This document shows, in pieces, positions 10,904-22,511 of a stretch of DNA of 64,000 bases; the first letter of the stretch is position 1; every line of letters begins with the position of its first letter. Below the pieces are notes generated by a model. The model ran no database searches. It saw nothing but the letters and a program-made list of their open reading frames with translations, and was not told the DNA's origin. The translations under genes and the position numbers were made by a program. This DNA comes from Euonymus europaeus (Eukaryota; Streptophyta; Magnoliopsida; Celastrales; Celastraceae): NCBI GenBank assembly GCA_963580455.1, contig OY756961.1, forward strand, positions 17,031,001 through 17,095,000. Direction: 5' to 3'.

Positions 10904-13693
10904 ATGCAAGGACGGCGTTCGCAGGATACAGAAATTCTTCCAATTGATTTAGACTTGGGACGTCTACTCCGCAACAAGAGAGACAAGCAAATTCTTGGGG
11001 AGCATTCTCCCATTCACTCTAGTTCTCCTACATCTAGCTCATCTGGTGAGAGCTCCTGTGGAGACAAACCGGAACGAGTAAAAATGGCAGAAAATCTTGA
11101 AGGAGTTGATGACACTGGCAACAACCCCAATGCTCCACGCATTATACAGGATTTCTCTATGCCTCAATTTACTACTCGTCAATCGTGCATTGTTTTTCCA
11201 ACTATTGCACCTAATTTGTCATACGAGATTAAAGGCTATATGATTAACTTGCTTCCATCCCTTTCAGGAGAAGAAAATCGGGATGCTAGCGATCATATCG
11301 ATAACTTCTTGGAGATTTGTGGCACACAACAGATCCAAGGGATATCTGCAGAATTTATTAGCCTCAAACTCTTTCCTTTCTCTTTGAAAGGTGATGCGAA
11401 GAACTGGTTCAAGACCTTGCCTGCTAATTCTATCACTTCTTGGGAGCAGCTGTCTGCCAAGTTTATTCAGAAATTCTATACTCAATCTAAGACGCAGAGA
11501 TTACGAGATCAGGTATTTCATTTCAAGCAGAATAAGGGGGAACCACTGTATCAAGCTTGGGGGAGGTATAAAACTCTGTTGATTGGGTGCCCACATCATC
11601 AATTCTTGCCATGGCAGACTATATTATATTTCTACCAGAACTTGTCAGATGACTGTCGGCATAGGCTAGATGCAGCTGCTGGTGGGAACATTATGGCTAA
11701 AGAACCAGCTGAGGCCACAATGATTATTGAGAATGTAGTTGCTAACTCTTCGCAGTGGGATAGTAGAGATACAAGTGGTTCTAGAGCAACTGCATATGAA
11801 GCTGGTACTTCCAACACAGACATTGCTTCAATGGCTCGGAAACTGGATGCTGTAATGAGTCTATTGAGCAAAGCTACAGAGCCATGTGGTATTTGTGGGG
11901 GCACAGACCATCCCACTCATACGTGTCCTAGAGGGGGCACTTTTCCTGAAGCAGAGGTGAATGCAGTGCAAAATTTTCATCAGCAGCAAAATGACCCGTT
12001 TTCTCATACATACAATCCAGGCTGGAAGAACCATCCGAACCTCTCCTATGGCTCTTCTCAGAACTACAACTACGGTTCTAGACCTTGGCAAGCCCACCCT
12101 CAACCACCACCTCCGGAGCAAAAACAGCCTTCTATGGATGACCTAATTACTCAACTGGCTCAGTCACAAGTGAAGATGCAGAACTCGCAAGCCGAAATGA
12201 GCAATTCTATGGCTCAGTTGCAGCAAACAGTTGCTAGTAATACACAGTCAATTTCTAAGCTCGAGATGCAAGTGGGCCAACTTGCGAATGCTCTGAGTGA
12301 GAGACAGTTGGGGAAGCTCCCAAGCCAACCAGAGGTAAATCCCACAAAATATGAAGATGCAAAGGCTGTCACCGTATTGAGAAGTGGGAAAAAGGTGGAC
12401 AACAAAATTGAGCTTCAGAAGCAAGAAGATGAGAATGAAAATGAAAAAAAGGTAGTGGAGCCAATTGCATCTCCACTACCTCAAGTTAAAGAAGACAAGC
12501 ATATTGTGGAAGAATATATTCCACCAATTCCTTTCCCTTCTAGACTTGCACCTAAGAAGAAAAACAAGTATAACCGGGATATATTTGAAGTTCTGAAGAA
12601 GGTTGAAATCAATATTCCACTTATTGATGCTATCAAATCTATCCCCGCTTATGCCAAATTCTTGAAGGAGTTATGCACTAATAAGAGAAAAATCAGTGAG
12701 CATGAAGAAGTTTTTCTTTCTGAGGAGACTAATGCAGTATTACAAAAGAAACTGCCACCCAAGTTGAAAGATCCGGGCAGTTTTACAATTTCCTGCATTA
12801 TTGGAGAAAAGCATGTTGAGAAAGCATTGATGGATCTTGGAGCCAGTGTTAATATCATGCCTTATTCTGTGTATTCCACTTTGAAAATTGGAGGGCTAAA
12901 ACCAACTACAGCCACTCTACAGTTGGCTGATCGCTCTCTTGTTCATCCTTTTGGGCTTGTTGAAGATGTCTTAGTGAAAGTTGGAGAGTTTGTTGTTCCA
13001 GTGGATTTCTTAATTCTGGACATGGAAGGTGAACCAATTCCTGGGAAAGACCTACCTCTTATCTTAGGCAGAGGTTTTATGGCTACTACCAATACCATCA
13101 TTGATGTCAAATTAGGTGTTCTCTCAATGACAGTTTTTGATAAAACTGTTGAGTTTCGGCTCTCAGAAGCAATGCGACATTCTGATGACTCAAAAACCTG
13201 CTTTTGGATAGATGTAGCTGATAGAAGAATTGATACGGAGGTTTCTCGGAGTAATAAAATCACTACATTGGAGGCTTTTCTTGTGGGTGACTCCAAACAC
13301 TTATTGACTGAGGAAGTTGAAGAAATATACAATATGTTTGCACCTTCACCTCCGCATCAACATAAGTGGAGGCCTGTTTTTGAAAATCTGAGGAATTTTC
13401 CAACTTCTAAGAAGTTAGTACATCCAAATATGAAAGAGGTGGTTCGGGCTGAAATTCTGAAATTGTTTGATCTACGTCTGGCTGAAGACCCTAAACTTAG
13501 CGCTGCTTGGGAGGCAACCCGAGATGTGATATCCTTTTTGTATCCTTGTGTGCTTCATTGTTCCATCTCTTTAGAAGAATTTAATGTGTTTCTAAATTTT
13601 TTGGAATTTTCTGGGTTGTATGTGGGAGTTTGTGGAGTTGGATGCCTGATACAGAGGAGCACGCTGTCCCGGGCGTGTTTTATACACGCCTAG
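10904..13693 (+). CDS. Athila-type gag-protease, truncated before reverse transcriptase
   Basis: A 929-residue ORF. Residues about 85-275 are the gag core (the segment around DHIDNFLEICGTQQIQG and GDAKNWFKTLP). A Cys-His zinc-knuckle-like motif CGICGGTDHPTHTCP lies near residue 327, followed by a Gln/Pro-rich and coiled stretch. The aspartic protease follows, with the active-site region MDLGASVNIMPYS and the C-terminal LILGRGFMATT. Near residue 845 the frame reaches MKEVVRAEILKLFD, the usual approach to reverse transcriptase, then diverges. The last 70 residues are not retroelement-like and end at a stop at 13691-13693. The enzyme domains have been removed by an internal deletion, so the product could supply particle protein and protease only. 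The start at the ATG at 10904 leaves a leader of about 135 bases after the LTR. Confidence 0.9.
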   Translation: MQGRRSQDTEILPIDLDLGRLLRNKRDKQILGEHSPIHSSSPTSSSSGESSCGDKPERVKMAENLEGVDDTGNNPNAPRIIQDFSMPQFTTRQSCIVFPTIAPNLSYEIKGYMINLLPSLSGEENRDASDHIDNFLEICGTQQIQGISAEFISLKLFPFSLKGDAKNWFKTLPANSITSWEQLSAKFIQKFYTQSKTQRLRDQVFHFKQNKGEPLYQAWGRYKTLLIGCPHHQFLPWQTILYFYQNLSDDCRHRLDAAAGGNIMAKEPAEATMIIENVVANSSQWDSRDTSGSRATAYEAGTSNTDIASMARKLDAVMSLLSKATEPCGICGGTDHPTHTCPRGGTFPEAEVNAVQNFHQQQNDPFSHTYNPGWKNHPNLSYGSSQNYNYGSRPWQAHPQPPPPEQKQPSMDDLITQLAQSQVKMQNSQAEMSNSMAQLQQTVASNTQSISKLEMQVGQLANALSERQLGKLPSQPEVNPTKYEDAKAVTVLRSGKKVDNKIELQKQEDENENEKKVVEPIASPLPQVKEDKHIVEEYIPPIPFPSRLAPKKKNKYNRDIFEVLKKVEINIPLIDAIKSIPAYAKFLKELCTNKRKISEHEEVFLSEETNAVLQKKLPPKLKDPGSFTISCIIGEKHVEKALMDLGASVNIMPYSVYSTLKIGGLKPTTATLQLADRSLVHPFGLVEDVLVKVGEFVVPVDFLILDMEGEPIPGKDLPLILGRGFMATTNTIIDVKLGVLSMTVFDKTVEFRLSEAMRHSDDSKTCFWIDVADRRIDTEVSRSNKITTLEAFLVGDSKHLLTEEVEEIYNMFAPSPPHQHKWRPVFENLRNFPTSKKLVHPNMKEVVRAEILKLFDLRLAEDPKLSAAWEATRDVISFLYPCVLHCSISLEEFNVFLNFLEFSGLYVGVCGVGCLIQRSTLSRACFIHA

Positions 13694-15090
13694 GCGCTAG
13701 TCATTAGTGCCCAAAAAAAAAAAAAAAAAAAAAAAAAAAAACGCCTAGGCGTCAATACTACACGCCTAGGCGGGTCGGGCATAGTTAAAACCCTCATACC
13801 CACTCTTTGTCACATACACACACGCCACCTCCTCATTTTAGCATACGAGCTCAGCTTCCACAGCTTGCTGATAGTCAGCGCTCCCTGCAGCAGCAGTTCC
13901 AGGCACAGACGTCGTGGACACTCTGGCGGTCCCTCCTCCTAGACTCCACCTCCAGGTTGTGTTTTTCTTGGCTTGTCCTCCTTTTCCTTCATATTCCTGT
14001 TTCCAGCTTTGAGGACAAAGCTTATTTTACCGTGGGGGTGGGAGTACTTTGTCTTGTATGTATTGCGCATTTTGGATATTGTCTGATCTGAATTTGACAG
14101 CTGGTACTTATTATATTTGTTTCTGATCAGAGCTGTTTAATCCCATCTTTACCTCCTATATGCTTGAGTGAATTTTTGAAGTCTATTAGATTGCATAATA
14201 AATGAATTCACTTGCACTAAAGTGTTGTGGGGTATGACTTGGACGGATATTTGTGTTAACTGTGGTTTCTGCCTGAGATGAGCTTGGACACATGTTGGTG
14301 ATATGTTTGGCACTAGTTATTTATGTTGTGTACCGAAACAAAAAAAAAAAGAAGAAAGAAAAAATGTTCCACTCTTGCGTCTTATTGAGTAACCGGGGCT
14401 CTTGTCTAACCAACTCGAGTTTCGCGTAAAAAGATGAGACAACCATGATGAACATTCTAGGCTAGCTTAACTTCGAAGCCTTTTCAACTCGAATAATTGA
14501 TCTGAGGGGTGTCTTATCACCTAATGCCCTAAACCAACTGGTTGGGAGTCATTGGTCGAGAATTCGCTACATGGGTTGAGTAGAAAGCTTAATGGAGTAA
14601 GCATTGCATAGTCCTAGTTCAAAAAGAAAAAAAAAACAAAAGAAAAAAAAAGAAGAAAAAAGAAAAAAAAAGCATATATATATAAATAAATGTGCCTTGA
14701 TATTGCTACTTGTTGTTTTTGCGATTCTTGGAATGCGACTATGTTTAATACATATATATAAACTCTTGGAAGCCACATGTTCACATTTTCTCTTGCACAT
14801 CACACCACATGAAAGGAGCAATTGAGTAGATGGAAATTATTCTTTGAGTATATAGTGTGATGTAAGTGTGGGGTGTTTGCGCTCATTTGATAGAAATGTT
14901 TGTGGGTATCATTCTTGTAAGCCCTCAGGAGACAACACTCCTCCACTAGGGACACCTAGGGGTTTAACGGCTTGTTGCATATGCTAAATGCAACCGCGAT
15001 TCCTGCGTCAGTGAGTTAGGATTTTGTTTTTCATGAGCATCTTTAAATTAGTTGTACTCGAGGACGAGTAGGGTTTAAGTGTGGGGTGTT
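13694..15090 (+). other. Athila 3' untranslated region with A-runs and polypurine tract
   Basis: A run of about 29 A at 13713-13741 is flanked by ACGCCTAGGCG palindromes. The GAGGACAAAGCTTATTTTACC segment near 14010, followed by a G-rich run, is an Athila-type post-pol signature. Further A-rich tracts lie at 14338-14363 and 14621-14672. The purine-rich GTGTGGGGTGTT just before 15091 is the likely plus-strand primer. No env-like ORF is visible; the ORF at 13807-14091 has no recognisable domain. Confidence 0.7.
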
Positions 15091-16430
15091 TGATAGGTAT
15101 GAATATACCTATTGTTTTTGGTGTTAATAACCCTATATTATCTCGTTGGTATTATCATTTCGGTACATTTATCTATTGTCTTGGATTTTGATAGGCAGTT
15201 GATGGTGCATAACAAAAAGGTGGCAAATATGGGCAAGAGGAGAGCAAGAATAAGCTTGCAAATTATTCTGGGCGTGATTTATACACGCCTAGCCGGTACG
15301 GGCGACGCACAGAACAGAGGCGAAAGGAAAAATTCAGAAAACTGTGTTTTCTAGAGCAGCGCCTAGGCGCATTTCCTACACGCCTAGGCGCACCTGCACA
15401 AAAACAACAACTTTTATTTCGCGAAATCCCTAAAAATTGGGGACTTCTAACCTATCGAACGGCCGTTCCAGAGAGCGAAAAACAGAGGAGAGAAGGAGGA
15501 TTCAAGGCTTGAAGGAGGGATTCTTCATTGTTGCTTGCATTTCTTCTAATTTTGGGTTCTACCAATATGTTTCTCTCTCTTTGCTTATCTCTTTCTCTCT
15601 CTATGTGTAACTAAACTCTTTATCACCAAGGCTAGGATGAAGCCTTGGGTTGAATGATGGTTGTATGAATTGATTTGTTTATATGTGAATCTCTTTGGGT
15701 ATAAATCTTTGGTTTCTATGATTATTGTGAATTCTTCTTATCCTTTGTGCTTGATCACCACTTAGGGTTTTGAATGGATTTGTTGGATGGATTTTGTAGA
15801 TGGTGAAATATCTATTTAATCATGCTTCTTGGGACCTTAGATTGCAATTGTTGTTTCCATTAGGTTTGGAACAAGTTTGTATGAATCCTATTTCCATTGA
15901 GCATTCATGAATTCTTAAGCATGTTTAGACCAATAAGATGGCTAGAATGTTGATAGGAACTTCCAACCTAGACCAATAAGATGGCTAGTGATTGATATGA
16001 GGGAAATTGGCTTGAGTGCGCTAAAACCGACTTAGGTACGGATTCGTTATACCCGAATTGATGAATGTATGAGTGAATTGGTTGTGTTTGTACATCATTG
16101 ACCCTTGGTGGATTCCGAAGTCTTGGTGCTTCATTCTTCTACTTGAATTCATTACATTAGTGTAGCTTGCCTCGTGACAGTTTGCATTAGCATTTGCATT
16201 CTTCAATATAAAAATTCCAAAAACACTTTACTTTTCTTGCTTGTATTCTTTTTAAATTGCAAACCAAATCAACTTGAGTGGAACTTTAATTTCTTGCATT
16301 GTCCATAATTATATGTAAATAAACACTTGGATTAAGTCATATCTCCGTCTCTGTGGATACGATCTCTACTGACCACTTGTACTAATCTTCTGACTAGTGC
16401 ACTTGCTAGTAGGTTATTTTAGACCCAACA
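15091..16430 (+). repeat. Athila-type 3' LTR
   Basis: It has the same length and ends as the 5' LTR. Seven base differences were noted, including the loss of one CCTAGG core at 15291-15296 (CTAGCC instead of CTAGGC). Confidence 0.95.
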
Positions 16431-16741
16431 ATGTCCTTAGTGATGAGTGTGTGACGTCATCAGTGGCGCCATGAATTCGAGGTGTGATTTCCGGGTCAGG
16501 ATTTTACAAGGTACACTAGCTCTATGACACCCCCAACCCGGATTTCACACATTGGGCCAGGTGTGCCACTATTGACGTGTACATCGTCACTAATAAAATT
16601 CTCACACGTCGCCCTAACCATGGATTCTACCCAAAATTTGGTAGTATCTCTCCGTATATCAGAGGAGTCAACCTGGAGTCACATATCAGATCCATATAAG
16701 AAATTTAATCAATAACGATTCAATACATTTCCGTAGCCTAG

Positions 16742-19700
16742 TGTCGCAACCGGTTTTGCGAAAGGAAATTTTAAAGGAAGAGTCGCCACCAATTGTAATA
16801 AGTGCAATTGGTCACCAATAAAAATAATTTGGTCTGCAAAAATTCAGAGAAAATAGGTAAGTGAGTTTGTTACGTATGAGGAAGGTGTGAGGCACCCCAC
16901 AACGTCTATTTTAAAACAGTTGTCAATTTAACTTTTATTATCTCATTAAATGATTTTTAAGAAAAAATTAATTATGACAGGAATCATATATAGAGTAAAA
17001 TAATTATACAAAATATATTGAAATAGGGTAAAAATAAGTTTGATAAAAACTATGTTAAAATTGAATAGAATAATTTTAGGAGATATAAAAATTATATTGA
17101 AAGTCTAATATTGAGGTTCACAGAATTTTTCCATCCAATGGTCCAATTTCTTAGAAGCACTCTCACCTCAAGCATCTTTCCGAGGGTACATCCGATGCAT
17201 ACCCCAAATCAATTTCATCGTAGGTAAATACTTTCGATATAACTTTTATACACCACAAAAATATACAATATAAATTTTGGAAAAGCGTAAAATATAAAAA
17301 TAAAATAAAAATAAGATTAAAAATAAAAATAAAACGAAAATTAAATAAAATAAATTTGAAATAAAAATAAAAAATAAAACGAAAATAAAAATAAAAGATA
17401 AAATAAAAAAAATGAAATAAAAAAAATAAAAAAAACGAAAATGAAATAAAAATAAAATTGAAATAGAAATAAAAATAAAAGATAAAAATAGAAATGATAA
17501 TAAAAATAAAATAAAAACAAAATTGAAATAAAAATAAAAATAAAACGAAAATAAAATTAAAAGATAAAATAAAAATAAAAATAAAAATAAAATGAAATTA
17601 AAATGTTGGGAACCGAGTTTTTGTGGACTATACGATATTGAATTATCGCAAATCTTAATTCAAATATATTAATACTTTAAATCATACAATTTAAACACCT
17701 AATCACATAACATGGAAAAACACATCTTTAAATAAAACACATCATCAACTTATAGTAAAAAATAAGCACACATAAGGGGGACTCGGTTCCCGTTTTATTT
17801 TAGGTAATTTATCATTATTAAATTAGTATGATTGAAAATAATGATTTATTACCGAAAGACGGTTATCGCATCGAAGGCTCCGCACTTCGTTAAATCCTTT
17901 TCCATCCAATGGTAGGGATTCCGTAAAATCATTTCCTCAAGAATCCTTTCGGGATAGCATCCAATGCTTTTCCATTTTGGCTCCGTCATCGGATCAATTA
18001 ATCAATCATTTATCATACAATAGACTATAAATCAAACAATATACTCTAAGCCCCTTAAAAATCAAAGCCCAAGTATCAATCATAACCTTTGGCCCAGCCC
18101 TCCATTAAAATTCCAAAAAAACTTAATATTAACCATCATACTCGACCCTTTTAATCAACTTGTTTTGACTTATTAAGTTTGCAAGCCCATCCCATTAAAG
18201 TAAACAATCTCTCATTTCAATCCAAACACAAAACTAACACATCTGTTCATAATTCATATAATGTAAGCGGGTTTCAAATGTTTAAGGCCCAGCTAACCAA
18301 ACTTTTAAAAACAATTACCAATCGTACACTAAACAGAACCATAAAACAGAATAATCATCTAAATACAGTAACCCAAAAACAGTGATGAAAACAGGCATTT
18401 GCCTTTGTTATTTGTAGGAACCTGTACGCATATGCTTGAACTTACATATCCACTTATGAAACTAAATCAAAGGTAATAGAACATATCACCACATGGCACC
18501 GAATTTACGACTTCAAATTATCCGAATCAACTCGATAACACATTTAGATACCAGCATATAAACAGAAAATGCTAGAATCACAATTTCCGAATTTAGCAAT
18601 CAAACTATATCACCCCTTTGTATCTTCAATCACAGAAACAACAAAAACATACATGTTATGAAATTAATGGATCAAATACAGCATGCATAGAATATCAATA
18701 GGTTTAGACGAAACCCAAAATTTCATATATCTTCCCAAAGATCAACCATCAATTATTCAAGAACAAACACCTAGTGAAAGAAAAGATGGCTCAAGAAAAG
18801 CCTTGTGACAGTGAGCTGGAATTTCAAGCAAAAGGATCAAAACAATCTCAAAGAAGCATCTCAATTCCTCTCTCACACAGCAAGAACCCCTTTTCAAACC
18901 CAGAAAGATCAAAGCAAAAAGAAAGGCATTCACCAAGAAATTTGAAAGAAAAAGCAAAAAAAAAAAAAAAAAAACTCCCAAAAAAAAATTCCAGAAGATC
19001 CAATCCAATCCCCTGCCCAGAAAACAGAAAATCAAGGAAGAATTCTTCCCGAAAAATTCCCCTGAAACCGAACTAAACTAACTCTCTCTCTCCCTCAAAT
19101 CCTCTTTAGAATTCCTCAAAAAATCCGAGAACTCATCCCCAACAATCCCAGAAAAGCCCCCCAGAAAACTGAAATGAAAAGAAAAAAACAACCCTTCTCC
19201 GAAGACCCAGAAAAACCTCCTTCTCACGATTCCCTTCAGGAAATCGAAATCAAAAGCAGAAAAGACAGAAGAAAACTTCCCCCCTCAGAAAAACCGATCG
19301 GAAAAACCTCTGCTGAAAAATCAAAATTAAAGGAAAGAAGAACACCCCAAAAAAAACTCTCCCCTCTGAAAACTGAAATCACCAGAAAAACAAAAAGAAA
19401 CAAATCGAAAAAAAAACCAGCCCCCAAACTCCGAAGGTCCTCCTCCCGAAACCGAAACAACGCCTCTCTTTATACTACAAGCACCGAATCTCCAACTCCC
19501 GAAATCAACAGCATACAGCTCCCTTTTGTCAACTCGAATCTCCCTTTACCCACTTTTCGGATCGACCATTGAACTCCGGCTCTCTCTTCGTTTTTTCAAA
19601 CCTCGGTGCTCCTTTTTCTTCTTCCCGTTTCCCTCTGGTCGGACGGCGCTTCCTTCTTCCGTTTCTCTTGCTGTGTTTCATACCTTGCGTTTCTTTCTCT

Positions 19701-20067
19701 CTCCCTGCTTCTAGAATTAGGGCTAACCAGTGTGGGCCGGGCTTCTACCATTTTAAGTCCACTAAAACACTAAGGCTTTTGGCCGGGCCGAGCTTCATAT
19801 TTTTAAAGCTTTTGGGCCCTAATTGGGTTATATCTGACAAACGGGCCTGCTCACTTGGGTAAGCCTTTGGGCTTTTGTAACGGGCCAAGAAATTTAAATA
19901 TTTAGGCTTATTGGGTCAACACATGAGTCTTTAAATTGTTTGTTGAATTTCATTTTAATTTTGGACCCAAGTTTAACTCTAATTCAACATGTATTTTGGG
20001 CTTTGTTATTTCTTTCTTAATTTTGAATCTTCCCTGACTAGTTTTGAGCCAAAATTGGGGTACAACA
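16742..20067 (-). mobile_element. solo LTR, 3326 bp, TSD CCTAG
   Basis: On the minus strand it starts TGTTGTACCCC at 20067 and ends GGTTGCGACA at 16742. The flanks are CCTAG on both sides (16737-16741 and 20068-20072). It belongs to the same family as 6386-8529; the region 16742-16950 is the reverse complement of 8330-8529 with scattered changes. It is longer mainly through an A/G- and C/T-rich middle section (18150-19700). The ORFs at 18774-19862 come from that skewed composition and have no recognisable domain. Confidence 0.88.
17280..17605. repeat. A-rich low-complexity run AAATAAAAATAAAA
   Basis: About 325 bases of irregular AAAATAAAA repeats. The matching T-rich run in the related plus-strand solo LTR is at about 7690-7920, so this is a family feature that expanded or contracted independently. 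Confidence 0.9.
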
Positions 20068-20817
20068 CCTAGCATGGCCTCTGGCCATATAACCACATTC
20101 AAACTCTAGGTAGGGTCTCAGACCTCCTAATCACATGCAAATAATATGTAGAACATCATTACATAATTATCATTGTCAAAGACTATTAAAGTCAACAAGT
20201 CCGAACCCATGGTCCATCATCCCAATACGGGAGTCCCGATCACACGGCGTACACCCCCCGACCATCCATCATACAAATCGAATAGGTATTTAAGCAACAT
20301 AATATTAAACAAAATCAAAGTACTAAATGTACTCAAATAACTAACAAGGTTCCAAGACATTATAATATGAATCCTAGTGCTCCTAGGTGGCCTTTCATGT
20401 CATGTCGTCTCCTACTGATCCGCACCAGTCTTACCTGAAATATAGAAGAAAAAGAAATAGGGTGAGAAGGCTCAATGGGAAAATATGAAGAGTCTTCAAA
20501 ATTATGAGGCTGGATGATGAAATAAGCACAATGCAACAAAAGGATATCCAAAATGTCACAACAAAATAATAATCATTGGCGAAACCCTACAACGTCCTGT
20601 CACGGATCAACGGATATTCAAAAAATCATCGAAAATCTTGAATCTTTCCCCAGGCAACAATAGATGCATCTCCACAATGGGGAATCCCGATTCTGGCAAC
20701 CATGTGCCCCCTCAGTACCCAACATCACTCAAATAGGTCCTAAGGATACTATGAGTCCATACCTATAGTTCCAGTGCAACTATAATGCATGCCTAATCAT
20801 GTTATGCAAGAGAAGTA

Positions 20818-20853
20818 TATATATACATGTGTGTGTGTGTGTGTATATATATA
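20818..20853. repeat. TA/TG microsatellite
   Basis: Alternating TATATA, then TGTGTGTGTGTGTG, then TATATATA. A simple sequence repeat within the inverted Tekay-family LTR. Confidence 0.9.
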
Positions 20854-21950
20854 ACAAACCTATATACATACGTAACTACGTGATGCATGAACGAGAGTTA
20901 ACATGCCCTATAGATGATTAAGCATTAATAAGGTATGCAATTAATCAATAACCAAACAAAGAGGGTTCGTTCTTCCTAAGGAGCAATTTAGGAAAGAACA
21001 AAAAATGATGACCAATGAAGAAATATGAATCGCTCTTTAGTGAACACAATGATACGATAGAAAAATAAAAAGGTAAGTATCCTTACCTCGAATCCAAGCT
21101 AACACAAGCTACAATTTCTGAATATGAGGGTTTCAATTTCCGAACTTACCATATAGCACATTTATCACCCATTCCCGAAATTTAATTTTCAATAATCAAA
21201 ACCAACATAAACCAAACCAACAAATCAAGACAAATTACCTTTCTCTCTAGAAACCCAAATATACCCAATTCAAGCCTTCAAGCTTTCAATCCACCAAATC
21301 AATAACCAACCTAGTATATAATATCATAAATAGACTCAAATCAACCTATATAGTCATTCTAAAACACCTATTTGAAATTCCAATCGAAATTAGAAATACC
21401 CTAGTTTTTATGGAAACCAAGAAACTTACCTCAAATATTCCAAACTTTGTGAAATCCTTGTTGAATCTAGTTCTAATCTTCAATCCAAACCTTAATCCTT
21501 GAAAATCCCTCAAGAATCTCTCTTTCTCTCTCTATTTTACTCTCTCTCTAAAAATTGGACCTCAACATAAGATACAACTTCTGACTCGGGTAGGAGTCAT
21601 TTAATAGCTCAGGTGTACCTAGGCGCATGGGAAGTGTGCCTAGGTGCATTGGACTTAAGTTCCGGGTGGAACTTTCTGTCTTGGATGCCCTCCTGCTGGG
21701 CGTGTACAAAAAGTGCGCCTAGGTGGACTGGGCCTAGGCAGCTAGTGTTTCATTTCTCTCCGTTTTTTCGTGAGTCTCTGTCCTAGAAAAGCCTTAGCGC
21801 CCTTTGGTGCACTTAGGATAGATTCAAACCCATCCCGGGTTTCTTCATCCCGCCTATGCATACTTTCATGCGCTTAGGCACCCCTGTACACCATTTAAGC
21901 ACCAAAGCACGTATTTTGTTTCTAACTTCCAATCATTCCTAAGTTCATAT

Positions 21951-22511
21951 TTTGGGTAAGTCATCATAGTTGTCTTTCGTCAGCATCCGTGGTTTTTTCT
22001 GGATTTGAAGTTTTTCACGTTAAATTCTTGTGTTGTGATTGTTGCACTTTTCTGGTCCAGAGGCTGAAGACATGCAGTGTCGCAGTCGAGTGGGTGATAC
22101 CATCAGCATACAAGGCTAAAGTCTCTCAAACTTGAATTTCTAAAAAATTATTATAGCACGTTCATATTTCAATCTAAAATCAAATTTAATTAATTAAAAG
22201 ATTAATATCTAGAGTCAACCAAAGTTTGACAATTTTATTGGAAAACACCGAGTTCGCAAAATAATTAAAAACAACTAAAATCTAAACTTTACTAAACATT
22301 AATTCAACTTCAATCTTCCATCCCATGCACCCCAATGCTCAAGCCTCATAATCAAAATGAAAACAATTAAAATCAACATGAGCTACAAGCTCGGAAGTAA
22401 GTAATCGAACAAAACTCTAATAAATATCGTACAACTTGAAACAAAAACAGCAACGCTCCACGTGGCTTACTAACTAATAACCAACTTAACTAAGTACCTA
22501 GCTAATTACAA
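21951..22511. other. unassigned AT-rich sequence
   Basis: Part of it (about 21996-22110, minus strand) is open and somewhat coding-like, but it overlaps an LTR-like stretch and has no recognisable domain. Nothing else is supported here. Confidence 0.3.

Larger units (their letters stand above)
9430..16430 (+). mobile_element. non-autonomous Athila-type Ty3/gypsy element, complete ends, TSD ATGTC
   Basis: Two direct LTRs of exactly 1340 bp (9430-10769 and 15091-16430) begin TGATAGGTATG and end GACCCAACA. The TSD is ATGTC (9425-9429 and 16431-16435). I see about seven substitutions between the LTRs, about 0.5%, so the insertion is young. The interior has one gag-protease ORF and lacks reverse transcriptase, RNase H and integrase. 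Mobilisation would need enzymes from a full-length relative. It is inserted in the 3' LTR of the older chromovirus. Confidence 0.95.
2929..16508 (+). mobile_element. decayed Tekay/Del-like Ty3/gypsy chromovirus, with two nested insertions
   Basis: The 5' LTR starts TGTAACACCCCGG at 2929 and the 3' LTR starts TGTAAAATCCTGACCC at 5233 after a purine-rich tract (AGGGGAAAACCA). The 3' LTR ends GGGTCAGGATTTTACA at 16508, an inverted match to its own start. The flanks are AGATA (2924-2928) and AGGTA (16509-16513), a 4/5 TSD match that fits an old insertion. The interior has lost gag, protease and most of reverse transcriptase. A solo LTR (6386-8529) and an Athila element (9430-16430) sit inside the 3' LTR, which without them would be about 2.1 kb. 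Confidence 0.85.
5233..16508 (+). repeat. 3' LTR of the chromovirus, split by two insertions
   Basis: The LTR pieces are 5233-6385, 8530-9429 and 16436-16508. Its start and end form an inverted repeat (TGTAAAATCCTGACCC and GGGTCAGGATTTTACA). It holds a GA-repeat tract at 5632-5680. No protein gene lies in the LTR pieces. An inverted relative begins only 15 bases beyond its end. Confidence 0.82.
16524..21950 (-). repeat. second Tekay-family LTR in inverted orientation (outer end uncertain)
   Basis: From 16524 (TGACACCCCCAACCCGG) the plus-strand sequence matches the reverse complement of the end of the chromovirus 3' LTR. Further matches continue beyond the solo LTR, for example 20072-20440 against 8930-9300 in reverse, and a CT-repeat tract at 21510-21555 that mirrors the GA tract of the plus-strand LTR. 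It is split by the solo LTR at 16742-20067. The outer end near 21950 is estimated only from expected length. No internal region or partner LTR was found, so it may be a solo or truncated LTR. Confidence 0.65.

Noticed and set aside
18774..19862. Lys/Arg/Ser-rich ORFs on both strands
   Set aside because: Strong purine/pyrimidine skew of the solo LTR produces them; there is no domain and no conservation in the sister LTR.
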